From NCBI RefSeq assembly GCF_002335525.1, contig NZ_BDUF01000033.1:1-39425 (forward strand): a stretch of 39,425 bases of DNA, in the 5' to 3' direction. Shown in pieces: positions 22,538-32,377 of the stretch. Every line of letters starts with the position of its first letter. Position 1 is the first letter of the stretch. This stretch comes from Effusibacillus lacus. GTDB lineage: Bacteria > Bacillota > Bacilli > Tumebacillales > Effusibacillaceae. The position numbers were made by a program, and so were the translations under genes. The notes under the pieces are model-generated. The model saw only the letters and a program-made list of their open reading frames with translations, did no database searches and was not told the origin of the DNA.

Positions 22538-22607
22538 TATAGTGTCGATGGAGACACGATCAGGCAACGAAGCCTCTATCCTTTGAGATAGGGGCTTTCT
22601 GTCTTTT
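22538..22607 (+). ncRNA. Structured urtA leader with terminator; candidate riboswitch (possibly guanidine-IV-like)
   Basis: The leader forms GTGTC/GACAC (22542-22546/22553-22557, loop GATGGA), then AGGC/GCCT around AACGAA. A terminator follows, pairing 22570-22580 with 22587-22597 (11 bp, one G-T), then TCTGTCTTTT. The AGGC/GCCT hairpin and the terminator share GCC, so they exclude each other, as in transcription-terminating riboswitches. The blocks GGAGACAC and CAGGCAACGAAGCC look like conserved aptamer boxes. The position between the guanidine and urea genes suggests guanidine or a nitrogen ligand. The class is unverified; a plain attenuator is the alternative. Confidence 0.5.
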
Positions 22608-22699
22608 AAAAAAAACCGGGGGTGATAGAAACTTCTGAAACGATGGGGCAAAGCAGTTTGCTTTTTTAAGACCAAACAAGACGTATTGGGGGTTCAAGC

Positions 22700-23965
22700 A
22701 TGAGAGAAACCGGGTTTAAAAAGAAAGCTTCTATGCTGATTACGATGATGCTTGCCGGAGGGATGCTCTTGGCAGGGTGCGGAAATTCCGGCGGCGGCAG
22801 CAGTACGGCACCGACTTCTTCCGGAAATTCTTCATCGAATCAAGCTGCCGGGGATACCATCAAAGTCGGGGTCCTTCACTCCCTTAGCGGTACCATGGCA
22901 ATCAGTGAAACATCCGTCAAGGATGCTGAATTGCTCGCAATTGAAGAAATCAATGCGGCAGGCGGGGTCCTCGGCAAAAAGATCGAGCCCGTTATTGAGG
23001 ACGGCGCGTCAGATTGGCCCACCTTTGCGGAAAAAGCAAAGAAGCTGCTGCAAAAGGATAAGGTGGCAGTGATTTTCGGAGGATGGACTTCCGCCAGCCG
23101 GAAAGCAATGCTGCCGGTAGTGGAGGAAAACAAAGGATTGTTGTTCTATCCCGTTCAATACGAAGGACTTGAGGCATCCCCCAACATTTTCTACACGGGT
23201 GCCGCACCGAACCAGCAGATTGTTCCCGCCGTATCCTGGCTCTTGAAAAACAAGGGCAAAAAATTCTACCTGCTCGGATCGGATTATGTCTTTCCGAGAA
23301 CAGCGAACAAGATCATCAAAGCCCAACTGGCTGCCGAGGGGGGAGAAATGGTTGGTGAGGAATACACTCCTCTCGGCCATACAAACTACAGTACGATTAT
23401 CAGCAAAATCAAGCAGGCCAAACCGGATGTGATTTTCAATACTTTGAATGGTGACAGCAATGTGGCATTCTTCAAACAGCTTAAGGATGCAGGCATCACA
23501 AACAAGGATCTGACTGTAATGTCTGTAAGTATTGCGGAAGAAGAAATCCGTGGCATCGGCGCCGAACCCCTTGTCGGCCATCTTGCGGCCTGGAACTATT
23601 TCCAGACGACAGATCTTCCGAAGAATAAGGAGTTTGTTCAAAAGTATAAGGCGAAGTACGGAAAAGACCGTGTAACCGATGACCCGATTGAAGCGGGCTA
23701 CTTTGGAGTCTATCTGTGGGCGGAAGCCGTGAAAAAGGCCGGAACCACCGATGTGGATAAAGTAAAGGAAGCATCAAAAGGAATTGAGTTTGAAGCTCCC
23801 GAGGGACTTGTAAAGATTGACGGGGAAAACCAGCATACCTATAAAATGGTCCGCATCGGTGAAATTCAACCGGACGGGCAATTTAAAGAACTGTGGAATT
23901 CCGACAAACCTGTCAAACCGGATCCATTCCTGAAAAACTACGAGTGGGCAAAAAATTTAAAGTAA
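22700..23965 (+). CDS. urtA: Urea ABC importer substrate-binding lipoprotein
   Basis: A 421-residue lipoprotein with signal peptide and lipobox LLAGC (Cys near residue 26), then a Gly/Ser/Asn-rich linker. The mature domain is a type-I periplasmic-binding (Leu/Ile/Val-like) fold with [108 protein letters not shown] and [11 protein letters not shown]. These match urea-binding UrtA/FmdD proteins, including the VQYEG region contacting urea. It heads the urtABCDE set after a TnrA/GlnR-flanked promoter and lies behind GGGGG, 7 bases before the ATG. Confidence 0.95.
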   Translation: MRETGFKKKASMLITMMLAGGMLLAGCGNSGGGSSTAPTSSGNSSSNQAAGDTIKVGVLHSLSGTMAISETSVKDAELLAIEEINAAGGVLGKKIEPVIEDGASDWPTFAEKAKKLLQKDKVAVIFGGWTSASRKAMLPVVEENKGLLFYPVQYEGLEASPNIFYTGAAPNQQIVPAVSWLLKNKGKKFYLLGSDYVFPRTANKIIKAQLAAEGGEMVGEEYTPLGHTNYSTIISKIKQAKPDVIFNTLNGDSNVAFFKQLKDAGITNKDLTVMSVSIAEEEIRGIGAEPLVGHLAAWNYFQTTDLPKNKEFVQKYKAKYGKDRVTDDPIEAGYFGVYLWAEAVKKAGTTDVDKVKEASKGIEFEAPEGLVKIDGENQHTYKMVRIGEIQPDGQFKELWNSDKPVKPDPFLKNYEWAKNLK

Positions 23966-23997
23966 TAAGATTGGCAGAACAATTCCGGGCGACAAAG

Positions 23998-24035
23998 GGA
24001 TCAACCCGTCATGCGGGTTGATCCGCCTGTTTTTT
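23998..24035 (+). terminator. Intra-operon terminator-like hairpin between urtA and urtB
   Basis: GGATCAACCCG (23998-24008) pairs perfectly with CGGGTTGATCC (24014-24024), 11 bp, with six T at 24030-24035 after a five-base spacer. It may limit read-through so that the binding protein is made in excess of the membrane components, or protect the urtA message 3' end. Confidence 0.7.
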
Positions 24036-24072
24036 CCTTCAGGGACCTAACTGAAAATCGGAGGTGAAGCAG

Positions 24073-24978
24073 GTGGATGTTCTAATGGTTCAATTGTTTA
24101 ACGGATTGAGCTTTAGTTCGATTCTGCTGCTGATTGCGTTGGGATTGGCCATTACTTTCGGCTTGATGAATGTCATTAACATGGCCCACGGGGAACTGAT
24201 TATGATAGGCGCTTACTCCGCTTATATGACTCAAATAATGTTTTCCAATTATCTCCCCAAATCTTTGTTTGACTTTTACTTCGTCTTGGCCTTGCCCGTT
24301 GCGTTTCTGACTGCTGCATTAACGGGGTGGATTTTGGAGTGGGCACTCGTCAGGCATCTATACGGCCGACCTTTGGACAGTCTTCTGGCCACCTGGGGCG
24401 TAAGTTTGGTTTTACAGCAATTGGCCCGTACCGTTTTTGGCGCACCCAACGTTGCGGTGATGGCTCCGGACTGGCTTAATGGGGGACTGGAGGTAATGGC
24501 AGGTGTTGTCTTCCCGTACAAAAGGCTTTTTATCCTGGCGATAGCGGCAGCGGCGGTGCTTGGAATGTATCTTTACCTATACAAAACAGCCCCGGGAAGA
24601 CGCATGCAGGCGGTTATGCAGAATCGGGCAATGGCCGCTTGCCTTGGAATTTCCACGCGCAAAGTAGACTCTTGGAGTTTTGCCATGGGTTCCGGGATCG
24701 CCGGATTGGCCGGTTGTGCGATTACGCTGTTGGGACCGATTGGACCTTCAATCGGTACGTATTACATCATCGACGCGTTTATGGTTGTGGTTCTCGGCGG
24801 GGTCGGAAAACTGTCCGGTACTTTGGCGGGCGCTTTGGGAATCGGAATTCTTAATACCCTGTTTGAATATGGAACGACCGCCACCCTTGGCAAAGTATTA
24901 GTCTTTTTGGTGATTATTGTTTTCCTGCAGTGGCGGCCCGCAGGTCTCGTGCAGGTGAAGACCCGCGTTTTGGATTGA
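24073..24978 (+). CDS. urtB: Urea ABC importer permease UrtB
   Basis: A 301-residue LivH-family permease with about eight to nine helices. Family signatures are GLAITFGLMNVINMAHGELIMIGAYSAYM near the N-terminus, ATWGVSLVLQQLAR, and AFMVVVLGGVGKLSGTLAGALGIGILNTLFEYGTTATLGKVLVFL near the C-terminus, which is characteristic of UrtB. GTG 24073, six bases after GGAGGTG (24060-24066), is the best start; GTG 24064 lies inside that site. It forms the import pore together with UrtC. Confidence 0.92.
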   Translation: MDVLMVQLFNGLSFSSILLLIALGLAITFGLMNVINMAHGELIMIGAYSAYMTQIMFSNYLPKSLFDFYFVLALPVAFLTAALTGWILEWALVRHLYGRPLDSLLATWGVSLVLQQLARTVFGAPNVAVMAPDWLNGGLEVMAGVVFPYKRLFILAIAAAAVLGMYLYLYKTAPGRRMQAVMQNRAMAACLGISTRKVDSWSFAMGSGIAGLAGCAITLLGPIGPSIGTYYIIDAFMVVVLGGVGKLSGTLAGALGIGILNTLFEYGTTATLGKVLVFLVIIVFLQWRPAGLVQVKTRVLD

Positions 24979-25002
24979 TTCCCCTAAGAGGAGGTAGGAT
25001 CG

Positions 25003-26103
25003 TTGAGTCAACTGTTGAACAGCAGCTGGAGCCAAAAGAGGTATTTTCTGTGGATTGCGCTGATCCTGTTGATGGCATTGGCCCCGATTTTTCTGTCGGA
25101 ATTCCGGTTGAATCTGTTGGGGAAATTCCTGGCATTGGCGATTCTGGCCATTGGCATGGATTTGATCTGGGGGTATACGGGAATTCTGAGCCTGGGCCAT
25201 GGTGTATTCTTTGGGCTGGGAGCCTATTGTATGGCCATGTATCTGAAACTGGAAGCAAGCGGCGACAGGCTGCCCGATTTCATGTCGTGGAGCGGGCTGG
25301 AAGAAATGCCATGGTTCTGGGTGCCATTCGGCAATCCTCTCTTTGCCATCCTGGCTGCCATTTTGCTGCCGATGGCTTTGGCGGGATTGCTGGGGTATTT
25401 TACTTTCCGCAACCGGATAAAAGGGGTATTTTTCTCGATTCTCTCGCAAGCGGTAGTGATAGTAGTGGTAACCCTGTTCATCGGGCAGCAGGCTTTTACG
25501 GGGGGAACCAACGGTATCACCAATTTCAAGACAGTTTTCGGTTTTCCGTTATTTTCCCCGCCGGTGCAAATGTTTCTTTACTATCTGACTTTGCTCGTTC
25601 TCATTGGCGTTTTTATTTTATGCCGGAAACTGATTGCCGGCAGAACGGGAAAAATCCTGGTGGCAATCCGGGATGGCGAAAATCGCGTACGGTTTTCCGG
25701 ATACAATCCCACCACTTATAAGGTGTTCGTCTATGTACTTTCAGCGGGCCTTGCCGGTCTTGCCGGAATCCTGTTCGTCCTGCAGGTGGGGATTATTTCT
25801 CCGGCCATGATGGGAATCATTCCTTCGGTCGAGATGGTCCTCTGGGTGGCGATAGGCGGGCGGGGAACTTTGATCGGGGCAATCATCGGCACGGTTTTGA
25901 CAAATGGTGCGAAGAGTTTCTTCAGTGAATCCTTCCCGGATATCTGGCTTTATTTCCTTGGCGCGTTGTTTGTAACAGTTGTTTTGTTCCTTCCGAATGG
26001 CATTGTGGGGCTGTTTGCGAATTTGAAGGAGAATTTATACAGGAAAAAGGCGGTGAAGGAAGTTTATGAGCACCATTCTCTGCACCCGGAACATAACGGT
26101 TAA
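25003..26103 (+). CDS. urtC: Urea ABC importer permease UrtC
   Basis: A 366-residue LivM-family permease with about ten helices. Visible signatures: [43 protein letters not shown], then [48 protein letters not shown] and [20 protein letters not shown]. The GGTNG and SGYNP blocks fit UrtC. The TTG start at 25003 follows a strong AGAGGAGGT site, and no other start has comparable support. The 3' end overlaps urtD by 38 bases, giving tight translational coupling. Confidence 0.92.
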   Translation: MSQLLNSSWSQKRYFLWIALILLMALAPIFLSEFRLNLLGKFLALAILAIGMDLIWGYTGILSLGHGVFFGLGAYCMAMYLKLEASGDRLPDFMSWSGLEEMPWFWVPFGNPLFAILAAILLPMALAGLLGYFTFRNRIKGVFFSILSQAVVIVVVTLFIGQQAFTGGTNGITNFKTVFGFPLFSPPVQMFLYYLTLLVLIGVFILCRKLIAGRTGKILVAIRDGENRVRFSGYNPTTYKVFVYVLSAGLAGLAGILFVLQVGIISPAMMGIIPSVEMVLWVAIGGRGTLIGAIIGTVLTNGAKSFFSESFPDIWLYFLGALFVTVVLFLPNGIVGLFANLKENLYRKKAVKEVYEHHSLHPEHNG

Positions 26104-26821
26104 TTTTGGCGGTTTTAAAGCGATCCGGAACCTCAATTTCGAGATGAAAAAAGGGGAAGTCCGCTTTTTGATTGGCCCGAACGGCGCCGGCAAAACAACA
26201 TTGCTCGACGTAATCTGCGGGAAAGTAAAGCCCGTTCAGGGAGAGGTCATTTTCAAGGAAAACATTGAATTGTCCAAGAAGCAAGAGCATCAAATCGCAC
26301 AGTGCGGCGTAGGACGGAAATTTCAAGCGCCTGCAGTTTTTGGGAACTTGACGGTGTTTGAGAATTTGGAACTGTCGAGGAAGCGGGACCGGAGCCTCTT
26401 CTCCTCCCTTCGCGCAAGAATGACCAGGGAAGAGCGGGAAGCCATCCAAAAGCAGTTGACCATGATCAATCTGCAGGATAAGGCAAACGACAAGGCTTCG
26501 TCACTTTCCCATGGACAAAAACAGTGGCTGGAGATCGGAATGCTGCTGATGCAGGAACCTGAGCTTCTTTTGCTGGATGAGCCCGTGGCAGGGATGACAA
26601 AGTCAGAAACGGAAAAGACGGGAGAGCTTATTCAGGAAATCGCCCAAGCCCGTTCTGTATTGGTAGTCGATCACGATATGGACTTTGTGCGGAAATTCTC
26701 TGACAAGGTGACTGTCATGCACGAAGGACAGATTCTGTGCGAAGGTTCCATCGCAGAAGTTCAGGAAAACCCCCGGGTCGCGGAAGTGTATTTGGGCCGG
26801 AGGGCAGAAGCGGTATGTTGA
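26066..26821 (+). CDS. urtD: Urea ABC importer ATPase UrtD
   Basis: A 251-residue LivG-type ATPase. Walker [31 protein letters not shown] (the Q-loop region typical of UrtD), signature [15 protein letters not shown], Walker [12 protein letters not shown] and switch His in VVDHDMDFV are present. The start codon lies inside the end of urtC behind GAAGGAAG. The stop overlaps the start of urtE. It pairs with UrtE to drive urea uptake. Confidence 0.94.
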   Translation: MSTILCTRNITVNFGGFKAIRNLNFEMKKGEVRFLIGPNGAGKTTLLDVICGKVKPVQGEVIFKENIELSKKQEHQIAQCGVGRKFQAPAVFGNLTVFENLELSRKRDRSLFSSLRARMTREEREAIQKQLTMINLQDKANDKASSLSHGQKQWLEIGMLLMQEPELLLLDEPVAGMTKSETEKTGELIQEIAQARSVLVVDHDMDFVRKFSDKVTVMHEGQILCEGSIAEVQENPRVAEVYLGRRAEAVC

Positions 26822-27510
26822 CAATGAAAAGTTTGGAAGTTTGCTATGGGGAAACCGTCATCTTAAGGAATATTGATTTCCGGATCCGGGAAGGGGAAGT
26901 GGTTTCCCTGCTGGGACGAAACGGTGTGGGAAAAACCACCCTTCTCAAGACTGTCATTGGACTGCTTAGACCGCGGCAGGGAAAGATTTATCTGCATGAC
27001 AAAGAAATTACAAAAGATAAGCCCGAACAAAGGGCCAAGAACGGGATTGCCTATGTACCGCAGGGAAGAGAGGTATTCCCGCAATTGACCGTGGAAGAGA
27101 ATTTGCTGTTGGGACTGGAAGCTTTGCCGAAAAGGGAAAAACAGATTCCGCATGAAGTCTTTGAGATGTTTCCCATGCTGAACACGATGCTTCAAAGGAA
27201 GGGAGGAGACCTCAGCGGCGGACAGCAGCAGCAGCTTGCGATTGCCCGGGCATTGGTAGCGCGTCCCAAATTGCTTCTATTGGATGAACCGACTGAGGGA
27301 ATTCAACCAAACATTGTGATGGAAATTGAAAATGTTATCCGCCTCCTGAAAGCACAGGGGGACATGGCGATCCTGCTGGTGGAGCAGAGCCTGGATTTTG
27401 CCCTGAGTTTGGCCGATTATTGTTATGTCCTGGAGAAAGGGGCTGTTGCCGCAGAAGGCAAAGCCTCGGAGATTGAAGATGAAACGATTCGCCAATATCT
27501 GACTGTTTAA
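26815..27510 (+). CDS. urtE: Urea ABC importer ATPase UrtE
   Basis: A 231-residue LivF-type ATPase. Walker [31 protein letters not shown], signature [15 protein letters not shown], Walker [17 protein letters not shown] and [10 protein letters not shown] are intact; the PTEGIQP segment is typical of UrtE. ATG 26815 overlaps the urtD stop and follows GGAGGGC; ATG 26824 is an alternative. It is followed 17 bases later by ureA, linking urea uptake to urease directly. Confidence 0.94.
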   Translation: MLTMKSLEVCYGETVILRNIDFRIREGEVVSLLGRNGVGKTTLLKTVIGLLRPRQGKIYLHDKEITKDKPEQRAKNGIAYVPQGREVFPQLTVEENLLLGLEALPKREKQIPHEVFEMFPMLNTMLQRKGGDLSGGQQQQLAIARALVARPKLLLLDEPTEGIQPNIVMEIENVIRLLKAQGDMAILLVEQSLDFALSLADYCYVLEKGAVAAEGKASEIEDETIRQYLTV

Positions 27511-27527
27511 AGAGAAGGAGAGAACCT

Positions 27528-27872
27528 ATGCATTTGACGGGACGGGAGAAAGAGAAATTGTTGATCGTGGTCGCGGCGGATTTGGCCCGTCGCCGGCAGC
27601 AGCGCGGCCTGAAGCTGAATTACCCTGAGGCCATGGCCATCCTCACTTACGAAATTCTGGAAGGGGCCCGGGACGGAAAATCGGTTCCCGAACTTATGCA
27701 GTGGGGCACCACAATCCTCACTGAAGAAGATGTTCAGGAAGGGATAGCCTCCATGATTGAGGAGGTTCAGGTGGAGGCAACATTTGCCGATGGCACAAAA
27801 CTGGTCACCGTGCACAACCCGATTCGTCCGGGAGGAAGCGGCAAAGAGGAGAAAGGGGAGGCCGGAGAATGA
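27528..27872 (+). CDS. ureA: Urease gamma subunit
   Basis: A 114-residue urease gamma subunit with the conserved [51 protein letters not shown], then [43 protein letters not shown]. It is about 14 residues longer than most, with a charged [13 protein letters not shown] tail. It starts behind AGAAGGAGAG and overlaps the ureB start by ATGA. It is part of the (alpha-beta-gamma)3 urease assembly in the cytosol, which hydrolyses urea to ammonia and carbamate. Confidence 0.96.
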   Translation: MHLTGREKEKLLIVVAADLARRRQQRGLKLNYPEAMAILTYEILEGARDGKSVPELMQWGTTILTEEDVQEGIASMIEEVQVEATFADGTKLVTVHNPIRPGGSGKEEKGEAGE

Positions 27873-29926
27873 AGCCGGGAGAATATCTGCTCAAGGAAGA
27901 ACCGATAGTACTCAATGCCAATCGGAAAACGGTCTTCCTGAAGGTAGTCAGTCGCGGAGATCGTCCGGTTCAGGTCGGCTCCCATTTTCATTTTTACGAG
28001 GTGAATAAGGAGCTTGACTTCGACCGGGAGAAAGCGAAAGGGATGCGTCTCAACATTCCGGCCGGTACAGCCGTACGATTTGAACCGGGGGAAGAGAAGC
28101 CGGTCACTTTAGTGGCTATCGGCGGTCGGCAGGAGGTGCATGGACATAACGGACTGGTTTCCGGATCCGTAAAGCAAGCGTTGGATCAAACCCCGGGACC
28201 TGTACAGGAGGGACTTCTCATGTCCAGGGAAGCCTACGCCGGAATGTTTGGTCCCACAACGGGAGACAAGGTTCGTCTGGCTGACACGGATCTGTTGATT
28301 GAAGTGGAAAAGGACTTCACGGTGTATGGGGACGAATGCAAATTTGGCGGAGGAAAGGTGCTTCGCGACGGGATGGGGCAGTCATCCCGCGCCATTCGTT
28401 CGGAAGGCGTATTGGATTTGGTGATCACGAATGCTTTAATCCTGGATCACTGGGGAATTGTCAAAGCTGACATAGGGATCAAAGACGGACGGATTGCCGG
28501 GATTGGAAAAGCAGGGAATCCGGATACCATGGAAGGGGTTCATCCGGACCTGGTGGTGGGAGCCTCGACGGAAGCGATTGCCGGGGAAGGTTTAATTGTA
28601 ACACCTGGGGGGATTGATACCCATATCCATTTTATTTGCCCCCAGCAGATTGAGACTGCTCTTGCTTCCGGAATTACTACGATGATTGGAGGAGGAACCG
28701 GACCTGCCACGGGAACCAATGCCACAACCTGTACCCCGGGGGCATGGAATATTCACCGAATGCTGGAGGCAGCTGAGGAATTTCCAATGAATCTCGGGTT
28801 TCTCGGAAAAGGAAATGCTTCCGGACAGGAGGCCCTGGAGGAGCAGATCCAGGCAGGGGCGATCGGGTTGAAGCTGCATGAAGATTGGGGCACCACACCG
28901 GCTGCCATTGATACCTGCCTGAAGGTTGCTGATCAATATGATGTTCAAGTGGCCATTCATACGGACACATTAAATGAAGCCGGGTTTGTAGAGGATACGA
29001 TTCGGGCCATAGCGGGCCGAACCATTCACACTTATCACACCGAAGGTGCGGGAGGCGGACATGCGCCTGACATTATTCGATTGGCAGGGGAAACCAATGT
29101 GATCCCCTCTTCCACCAATCCCACCCGCCCGTTTACCGTAAATACAATTGACGAACATTTGGATATGCTGATGGTTTGTCACCATTTGGACAGCAGTATA
29201 CCGGAAGACGTGGCCTTTGCCGATTCCAGGATACGCCCGGAGACAATAGCTGCGGAAGACATTCTGCATGACCTCGGGGTTTTCAGCATTATCAGTTCTG
29301 ACTCGCAAGCCATGGGGCGGGTAGGGGAAGTGATTCTCCGGACATGGCAGACGGCTGACAAAATGAAGAAACAGCGGGGTCCTCTGAAAGAGGAAGAAGG
29401 AGAGAACGACAATTTCCGCGCAAAGAGGTATGTGGCCAAATACACAATCAACCCGGCCATTGCTCATGGAATTTCCGAGTACGTGGGGTCTGTCGAAACG
29501 GGAAAATGGGCGGATCTCGTTTTGTGGAAGCCGGCCTTTTTTGGAGTGAAGCCGGAACTGGTATTGAAAGGCGGTTTCATTGCGTATGCCGCGATGGGCG
29601 ATCCGAATGCCTCCATTCCGACCCCCCAACCGGTGATGGGGCGACCGATGTTTGCTTCTTACGGACTGGCGGCCAAGAGCTGTTCCATCACATTTGTCTC
29701 GCAAGCGGCGTTTGAGTCGGGGGTACATGAACGGTTGGGACTTTCCAAGAAAGTTCTTCCCGTGAAAAATTGCCGGCGCATCGGCAAGAAAGACATGATT
29801 CACAACAGTGACACACCCCGGATTGAGGTGAATCCCGAAACCTATGAAGTGAAGGTAGACGGAGAACTGATCACCTGTGAGCCGGCTGAGACGGTACCGA
29901 TGGCTCAACGCTATTTCCTGTTTTAG
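27869..29926 (+). CDS. ureC: Urease beta-alpha fusion (UreB-UreC)
   Basis: A 685-residue ORF joining UreB (residues ~1-115, with [33 protein letters not shown] and [17 protein letters not shown]) to the catalytic alpha subunit UreC (from [25 protein letters not shown] at residue 118). Nickel-site residues are present: His252/His254 (HIH), carbamylatable Lys335 in [16 protein letters not shown] and [12 protein letters not shown]; the mobile-flap Cys437 is in MVCHHLD. Most bacteria encode UreB and UreC separately. An internal AGGAGGG (28206-28212) lies seven bases before the residue-118 ATG (28220), so free UreC may also be made from the same message. Activation needs UreD, UreF and UreG, all downstream. 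Confidence 0.94.
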   Translation: MKPGEYLLKEEPIVLNANRKTVFLKVVSRGDRPVQVGSHFHFYEVNKELDFDREKAKGMRLNIPAGTAVRFEPGEEKPVTLVAIGGRQEVHGHNGLVSGSVKQALDQTPGPVQEGLLMSREAYAGMFGPTTGDKVRLADTDLLIEVEKDFTVYGDECKFGGGKVLRDGMGQSSRAIRSEGVLDLVITNALILDHWGIVKADIGIKDGRIAGIGKAGNPDTMEGVHPDLVVGASTEAIAGEGLIVTPGGIDTHIHFICPQQIETALASGITTMIGGGTGPATGTNATTCTPGAWNIHRMLEAAEEFPMNLGFLGKGNASGQEALEEQIQAGAIGLKLHEDWGTTPAAIDTCLKVADQYDVQVAIHTDTLNEAGFVEDTIRAIAGRTIHTYHTEGAGGGHAPDIIRLAGETNVIPSSTNPTRPFTVNTIDEHLDMLMVCHHLDSSIPEDVAFADSRIRPETIAAEDILHDLGVFSIISSDSQAMGRVGEVILRTWQTADKMKKQRGPLKEEEGENDNFRAKRYVAKYTINPAIAHGISEYVGSVETGKWADLVLWKPAFFGVKPELVLKGGFIAYAAMGDPNASIPTPQPVMGRPMFASYGLAAKSCSITFVSQAAFESGVHERLGLSKKVLPVKNCRRIGKKDMIHNSDTPRIEVNPETYEVKVDGELITCEPAETVPMAQRYFLF

Positions 29927-29946
29927 TCCTAAAGGAGCGGTTGGGT

Positions 29947-30663
29947 ATGATTTCATTTCTTCCTTTGGTGCAATTGATTGATTCCGCTTTTCCGACAGGG
30001 GCTTTCTCCCATTCCTTTGGACTGGAGACATTCCTGCAGGAAGGAAGGGTGCAAAACGCCGGGGAACTGAAGGAATGGTTGGAATCCTACATTACTGGAA
30101 GCCTTGCTCCCATGGAAGGGGCAGTGGTTTTTTGGGCATACCGGTATGCGGAAAAAGTGATTTCCACTCATCCGGAATCGGAATTGGCCCGGGAAAACCT
30201 GAAGTTGCTCGACCGACGGATCACGCTTTCAAAACCGGCGCGCGAATCCCGGGAAGGTGAGATCAAGATTGGCAAGAGATTTCTTCATATCGTGCAAGAA
30301 CTTTACCCGGAATCAGGTCTGGAACAATATGCAAGCTGGATTCGGTCGGAAGAATGCTATGGCAGCAACGCCATCGTCCACGGCTGGATCTGTGCTTATC
30401 TGAAGCAAACACCACAGGCAGCCGTTTTAACTCACCTGTATGCGGGTGTTAACAGTCTTGTTCAGAATGCTCTCAGAGCCATGGCCATCGGGCAAACGGA
30501 AGGGCAGAAAGTGCTGAACGGTCTGCTGCAGTTGATAGGACGCGAGGCGGAGCGGTTGGCGCTCAACCCTCCCGCACCGGAGAATCTATACAGCAACACA
30601 TTGGCGCAGGAAATAGGCGCCATGCGCCATGAAATTCTCTATTCCCGTCTATTCATGTCATAA
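29947..30663 (+). CDS. ureF: Urease accessory protein UreF
   Basis: A 238-residue helical urease chaperone with the N-terminal signature LVQLIDSAFPTGAFSHSFGLETFLQEG and later SNAIVHGWICAYLKQTPQAAVLTHLYAGVNSLVQNALRAMAIGQTEGQKVL. UreF forms a complex with UreD and UreG that gates nickel delivery to apo-urease. ATG 29947 is nine bases after AAAGGAG; TTG 29941 is too close to it. It follows the urease structural gene directly with no ureE between, unlike the common ureABCEFGD order. Confidence 0.94.
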   Translation: MISFLPLVQLIDSAFPTGAFSHSFGLETFLQEGRVQNAGELKEWLESYITGSLAPMEGAVVFWAYRYAEKVISTHPESELARENLKLLDRRITLSKPARESREGEIKIGKRFLHIVQELYPESGLEQYASWIRSEECYGSNAIVHGWICAYLKQTPQAAVLTHLYAGVNSLVQNALRAMAIGQTEGQKVLNGLLQLIGREAERLALNPPAPENLYSNTLAQEIGAMRHEILYSRLFMS

Positions 30664-30687
30664 TCAACAATCAGAGGAGGAATCGGT

Positions 30688-31365
30688 ATGTGCCAAGGGC
30701 ATAACCATCATCATCACGAATGGAAGCATAGAAGTTTTGCGGGAGGGCGGCCCATGCGGGTTGGGATAGGCGGGCCGGTAGGATCGGGCAAGACGGCCCT
30801 GGTGGAGAAGTTGTGCTGGATGATGAAAGACACATACAGCCTGGCAGTAATCACCAACGACATTTATACGAAGGAAGATGCGGAGATCTTGACAAAGACC
30901 GGAGTACTGCCGGCGGACCGGATCATTGGGGTAGAGACCGGAGGATGTCCGCATACGGCCATCCGTGAGGATGCATCAATGAATTTTGCAGCGGTGGAGG
31001 AACTGGAGACAAGGTTTCACGATCTCGACATCATCTTTATCGAGAGCGGCGGCGACAACCTGGCAGCCGCATTCAGTCCGGAACTGGTGGATGTATTCAT
31101 CTATATTATTGACGTTGCCCAGGGGGAAAAGATTCCCCGCAAAGGGGGACCGGGGATCACCCGCTCCGATTTGCTGGTGATCAATAAAATCGATCTGGCT
31201 CCTCATGTGGGCGCCAGTCTGGAAGTGATGGAAAAGGACTCCAGACGGATGCGCGGGGAGAAACCTTTTCTCTTCACCAATTTGTTTGAAAACGTGGGAG
31301 TTCCGGAGATCGTTCGCTGGATCTCCAAAGAATATCACGGCACCTCGATGCGAGCGGCACTATGA
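30688..31365 (+). CDS. ureG: Urease accessory GTPase UreG with His-rich N-terminus
   Basis: A 225-residue SIMIBI-class GTPase that carries nickel into the urease activation complex. The P-loop GGPVGSGKT is at residues 28-36; EDAEIL, then [18 protein letters not shown] with the Cys-Pro-His metal-binding motif, [10 protein letters not shown] and [10 protein letters not shown] follow. The N-terminus [14 protein letters not shown] adds six His residues not universal in UreG. Since ureE, the usual His-tailed nickel donor, is absent from this operon, this extension may hold nickel instead (inference). It starts 24 bases after ureF behind AGAGGAGGA. Confidence 0.95.
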   Translation: MCQGHNHHHHEWKHRSFAGGRPMRVGIGGPVGSGKTALVEKLCWMMKDTYSLAVITNDIYTKEDAEILTKTGVLPADRIIGVETGGCPHTAIREDASMNFAAVEELETRFHDLDIIFIESGGDNLAAAFSPELVDVFIYIIDVAQGEKIPRKGGPGITRSDLLVINKIDLAPHVGASLEVMEKDSRRMRGEKPFLFTNLFENVGVPEIVRWISKEYHGTSMRAAL

Positions 31366-32180
31366 GAGTGAAGGGACTGTGGAAGGGAACTGTTGAATTG
31401 AGGGGCGGGAAGAATGTGCTCACCCGATCCTTCCACCAGGCTCCCTTGAAAGTGGCGAAACCCTTTTCGGGAGACAGAGGGGAACTTCTTCTTTATTTGA
31501 TGGATGCATCGCCGGGTCTCTTCAATGGGGATGCTCAGGAGATCGAGTGCACTTTGGAAAAAGGGGCCCATCTTTACCTCACCAACCAGTCGTCTTGCAA
31601 GCTGCATCCTTCTCCATGTGCGGTTGAGAGCCGGCAAATTCAAAAGTTTCATATAAAAGACAGGGCTGTGCTGGAATATTTTCCGGAACCGCTTGTTCCT
31701 TTTCAAGACGCCGGTCATATTGGGGAGACGATTGTGCATATGGAATCGGGTGGGCAAGCGATTCTGGGAGAGATCATTGCTCCGGGCAGGGCAGGCTGTG
31801 GAGAGATCTTTCGTTATCGGAAAATCACCAGCCAATTTTCCGTCTATTGGGATGGAAAATGGACGGTTTGGGACTCTCTGGCGCTTGAACCCGATCATTG
31901 GAACTCTCTCAAAGGAATAATGGAGGATTACACCCATATCGGAACCTTATGGGTGTTGTCAGAAAAAATAACGAAAGAGCATATAAAGATAATTTGGGGT
32001 TCTCTTGAACCCTGCAATCAAGGTCCGGTATATGCCGGAACGAGTCTGCTCTCCAAAAACGGGCTGGTGATCCGTATGCTGGGCCAATCTGTCTGGGAAC
32101 TGCAAGCGTTGATGCACAACTGCTGGAATCTGATTCGACATGAATTGCTGGGAAAACCGGCTTTTCAAATCCGAAAATAG
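31362..32180 (+). CDS. ureD: Urease accessory protein UreD
   Basis: A 272-residue UreD (UreH) scaffold of the urease activation complex, which tunnels nickel from UreG to urease. Recognisable blocks: [70 protein letters not shown] and [30 protein letters not shown]. It overlaps the ureG stop (ATGA) and ends the urease operon at a strong terminator. Order ureA-ureBC-ureF-ureG-ureD. Confidence 0.93.
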   Translation: MRVKGLWKGTVELRGGKNVLTRSFHQAPLKVAKPFSGDRGELLLYLMDASPGLFNGDAQEIECTLEKGAHLYLTNQSSCKLHPSPCAVESRQIQKFHIKDRAVLEYFPEPLVPFQDAGHIGETIVHMESGGQAILGEIIAPGRAGCGEIFRYRKITSQFSVYWDGKWTVWDSLALEPDHWNSLKGIMEDYTHIGTLWVLSEKITKEHIKIIWGSLEPCNQGPVYAGTSLLSKNGLVIRMLGQSVWELQALMHNCWNLIRHELLGKPAFQIRK

Positions 32181-32213
32181 AAAACCGATTAACCTGAATT
32201 CCATCAACCGGAC

Positions 32214-32245
32214 AAACGCCCGTCATTATTGACGGGCGTTTGTTG
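32214..32245 (+). terminator. Rho-independent terminator of the urease operon
   Basis: AAACGCCCGTCA (32214-32225) pairs perfectly with TGACGGGCGTTT (32230-32241), 12 bp with loop TTAT, running into a short T-rich tail. Confidence 0.88.
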
Positions 32246-32307
32246 TGGACATACTACATAAGGTGTGTCCCCCACAAACAGAATTACACTAATCTCTGTA
32301 GGTTTAG

Positions 32308-32341
32308 TTGCAAAAACATACCTAACCGGGTATCATATAAT
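32308..32341 (+). promoter_or_regulatory. cstR promoter with CstR-type operator 4
   Basis: TTGCAA (32308-32313) with TATCAT (32331-32336) gives a 17-base spacer; TATAAT (32336-32341) is an alternative -10. The 16-bp inverted repeat ATACCTAACCGGGTAT (32318-32333) fills the spacer and overlaps the -10, implying autoregulation. It shares length and half-sites with the operators at 3454, 3530 and 6650. Confidence 0.7.
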
Positions 32342-32377
32342 AAAAATGTAAAAATCATTCTTGAGGTGATTACACTG

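Noticed and set aside
28970-30031. 353-codon minus-strand ORF opposite ureC and ureF
   Set aside because: Antisense to two well-conserved urease genes, with His/Arg-rich shadow composition and no start context.
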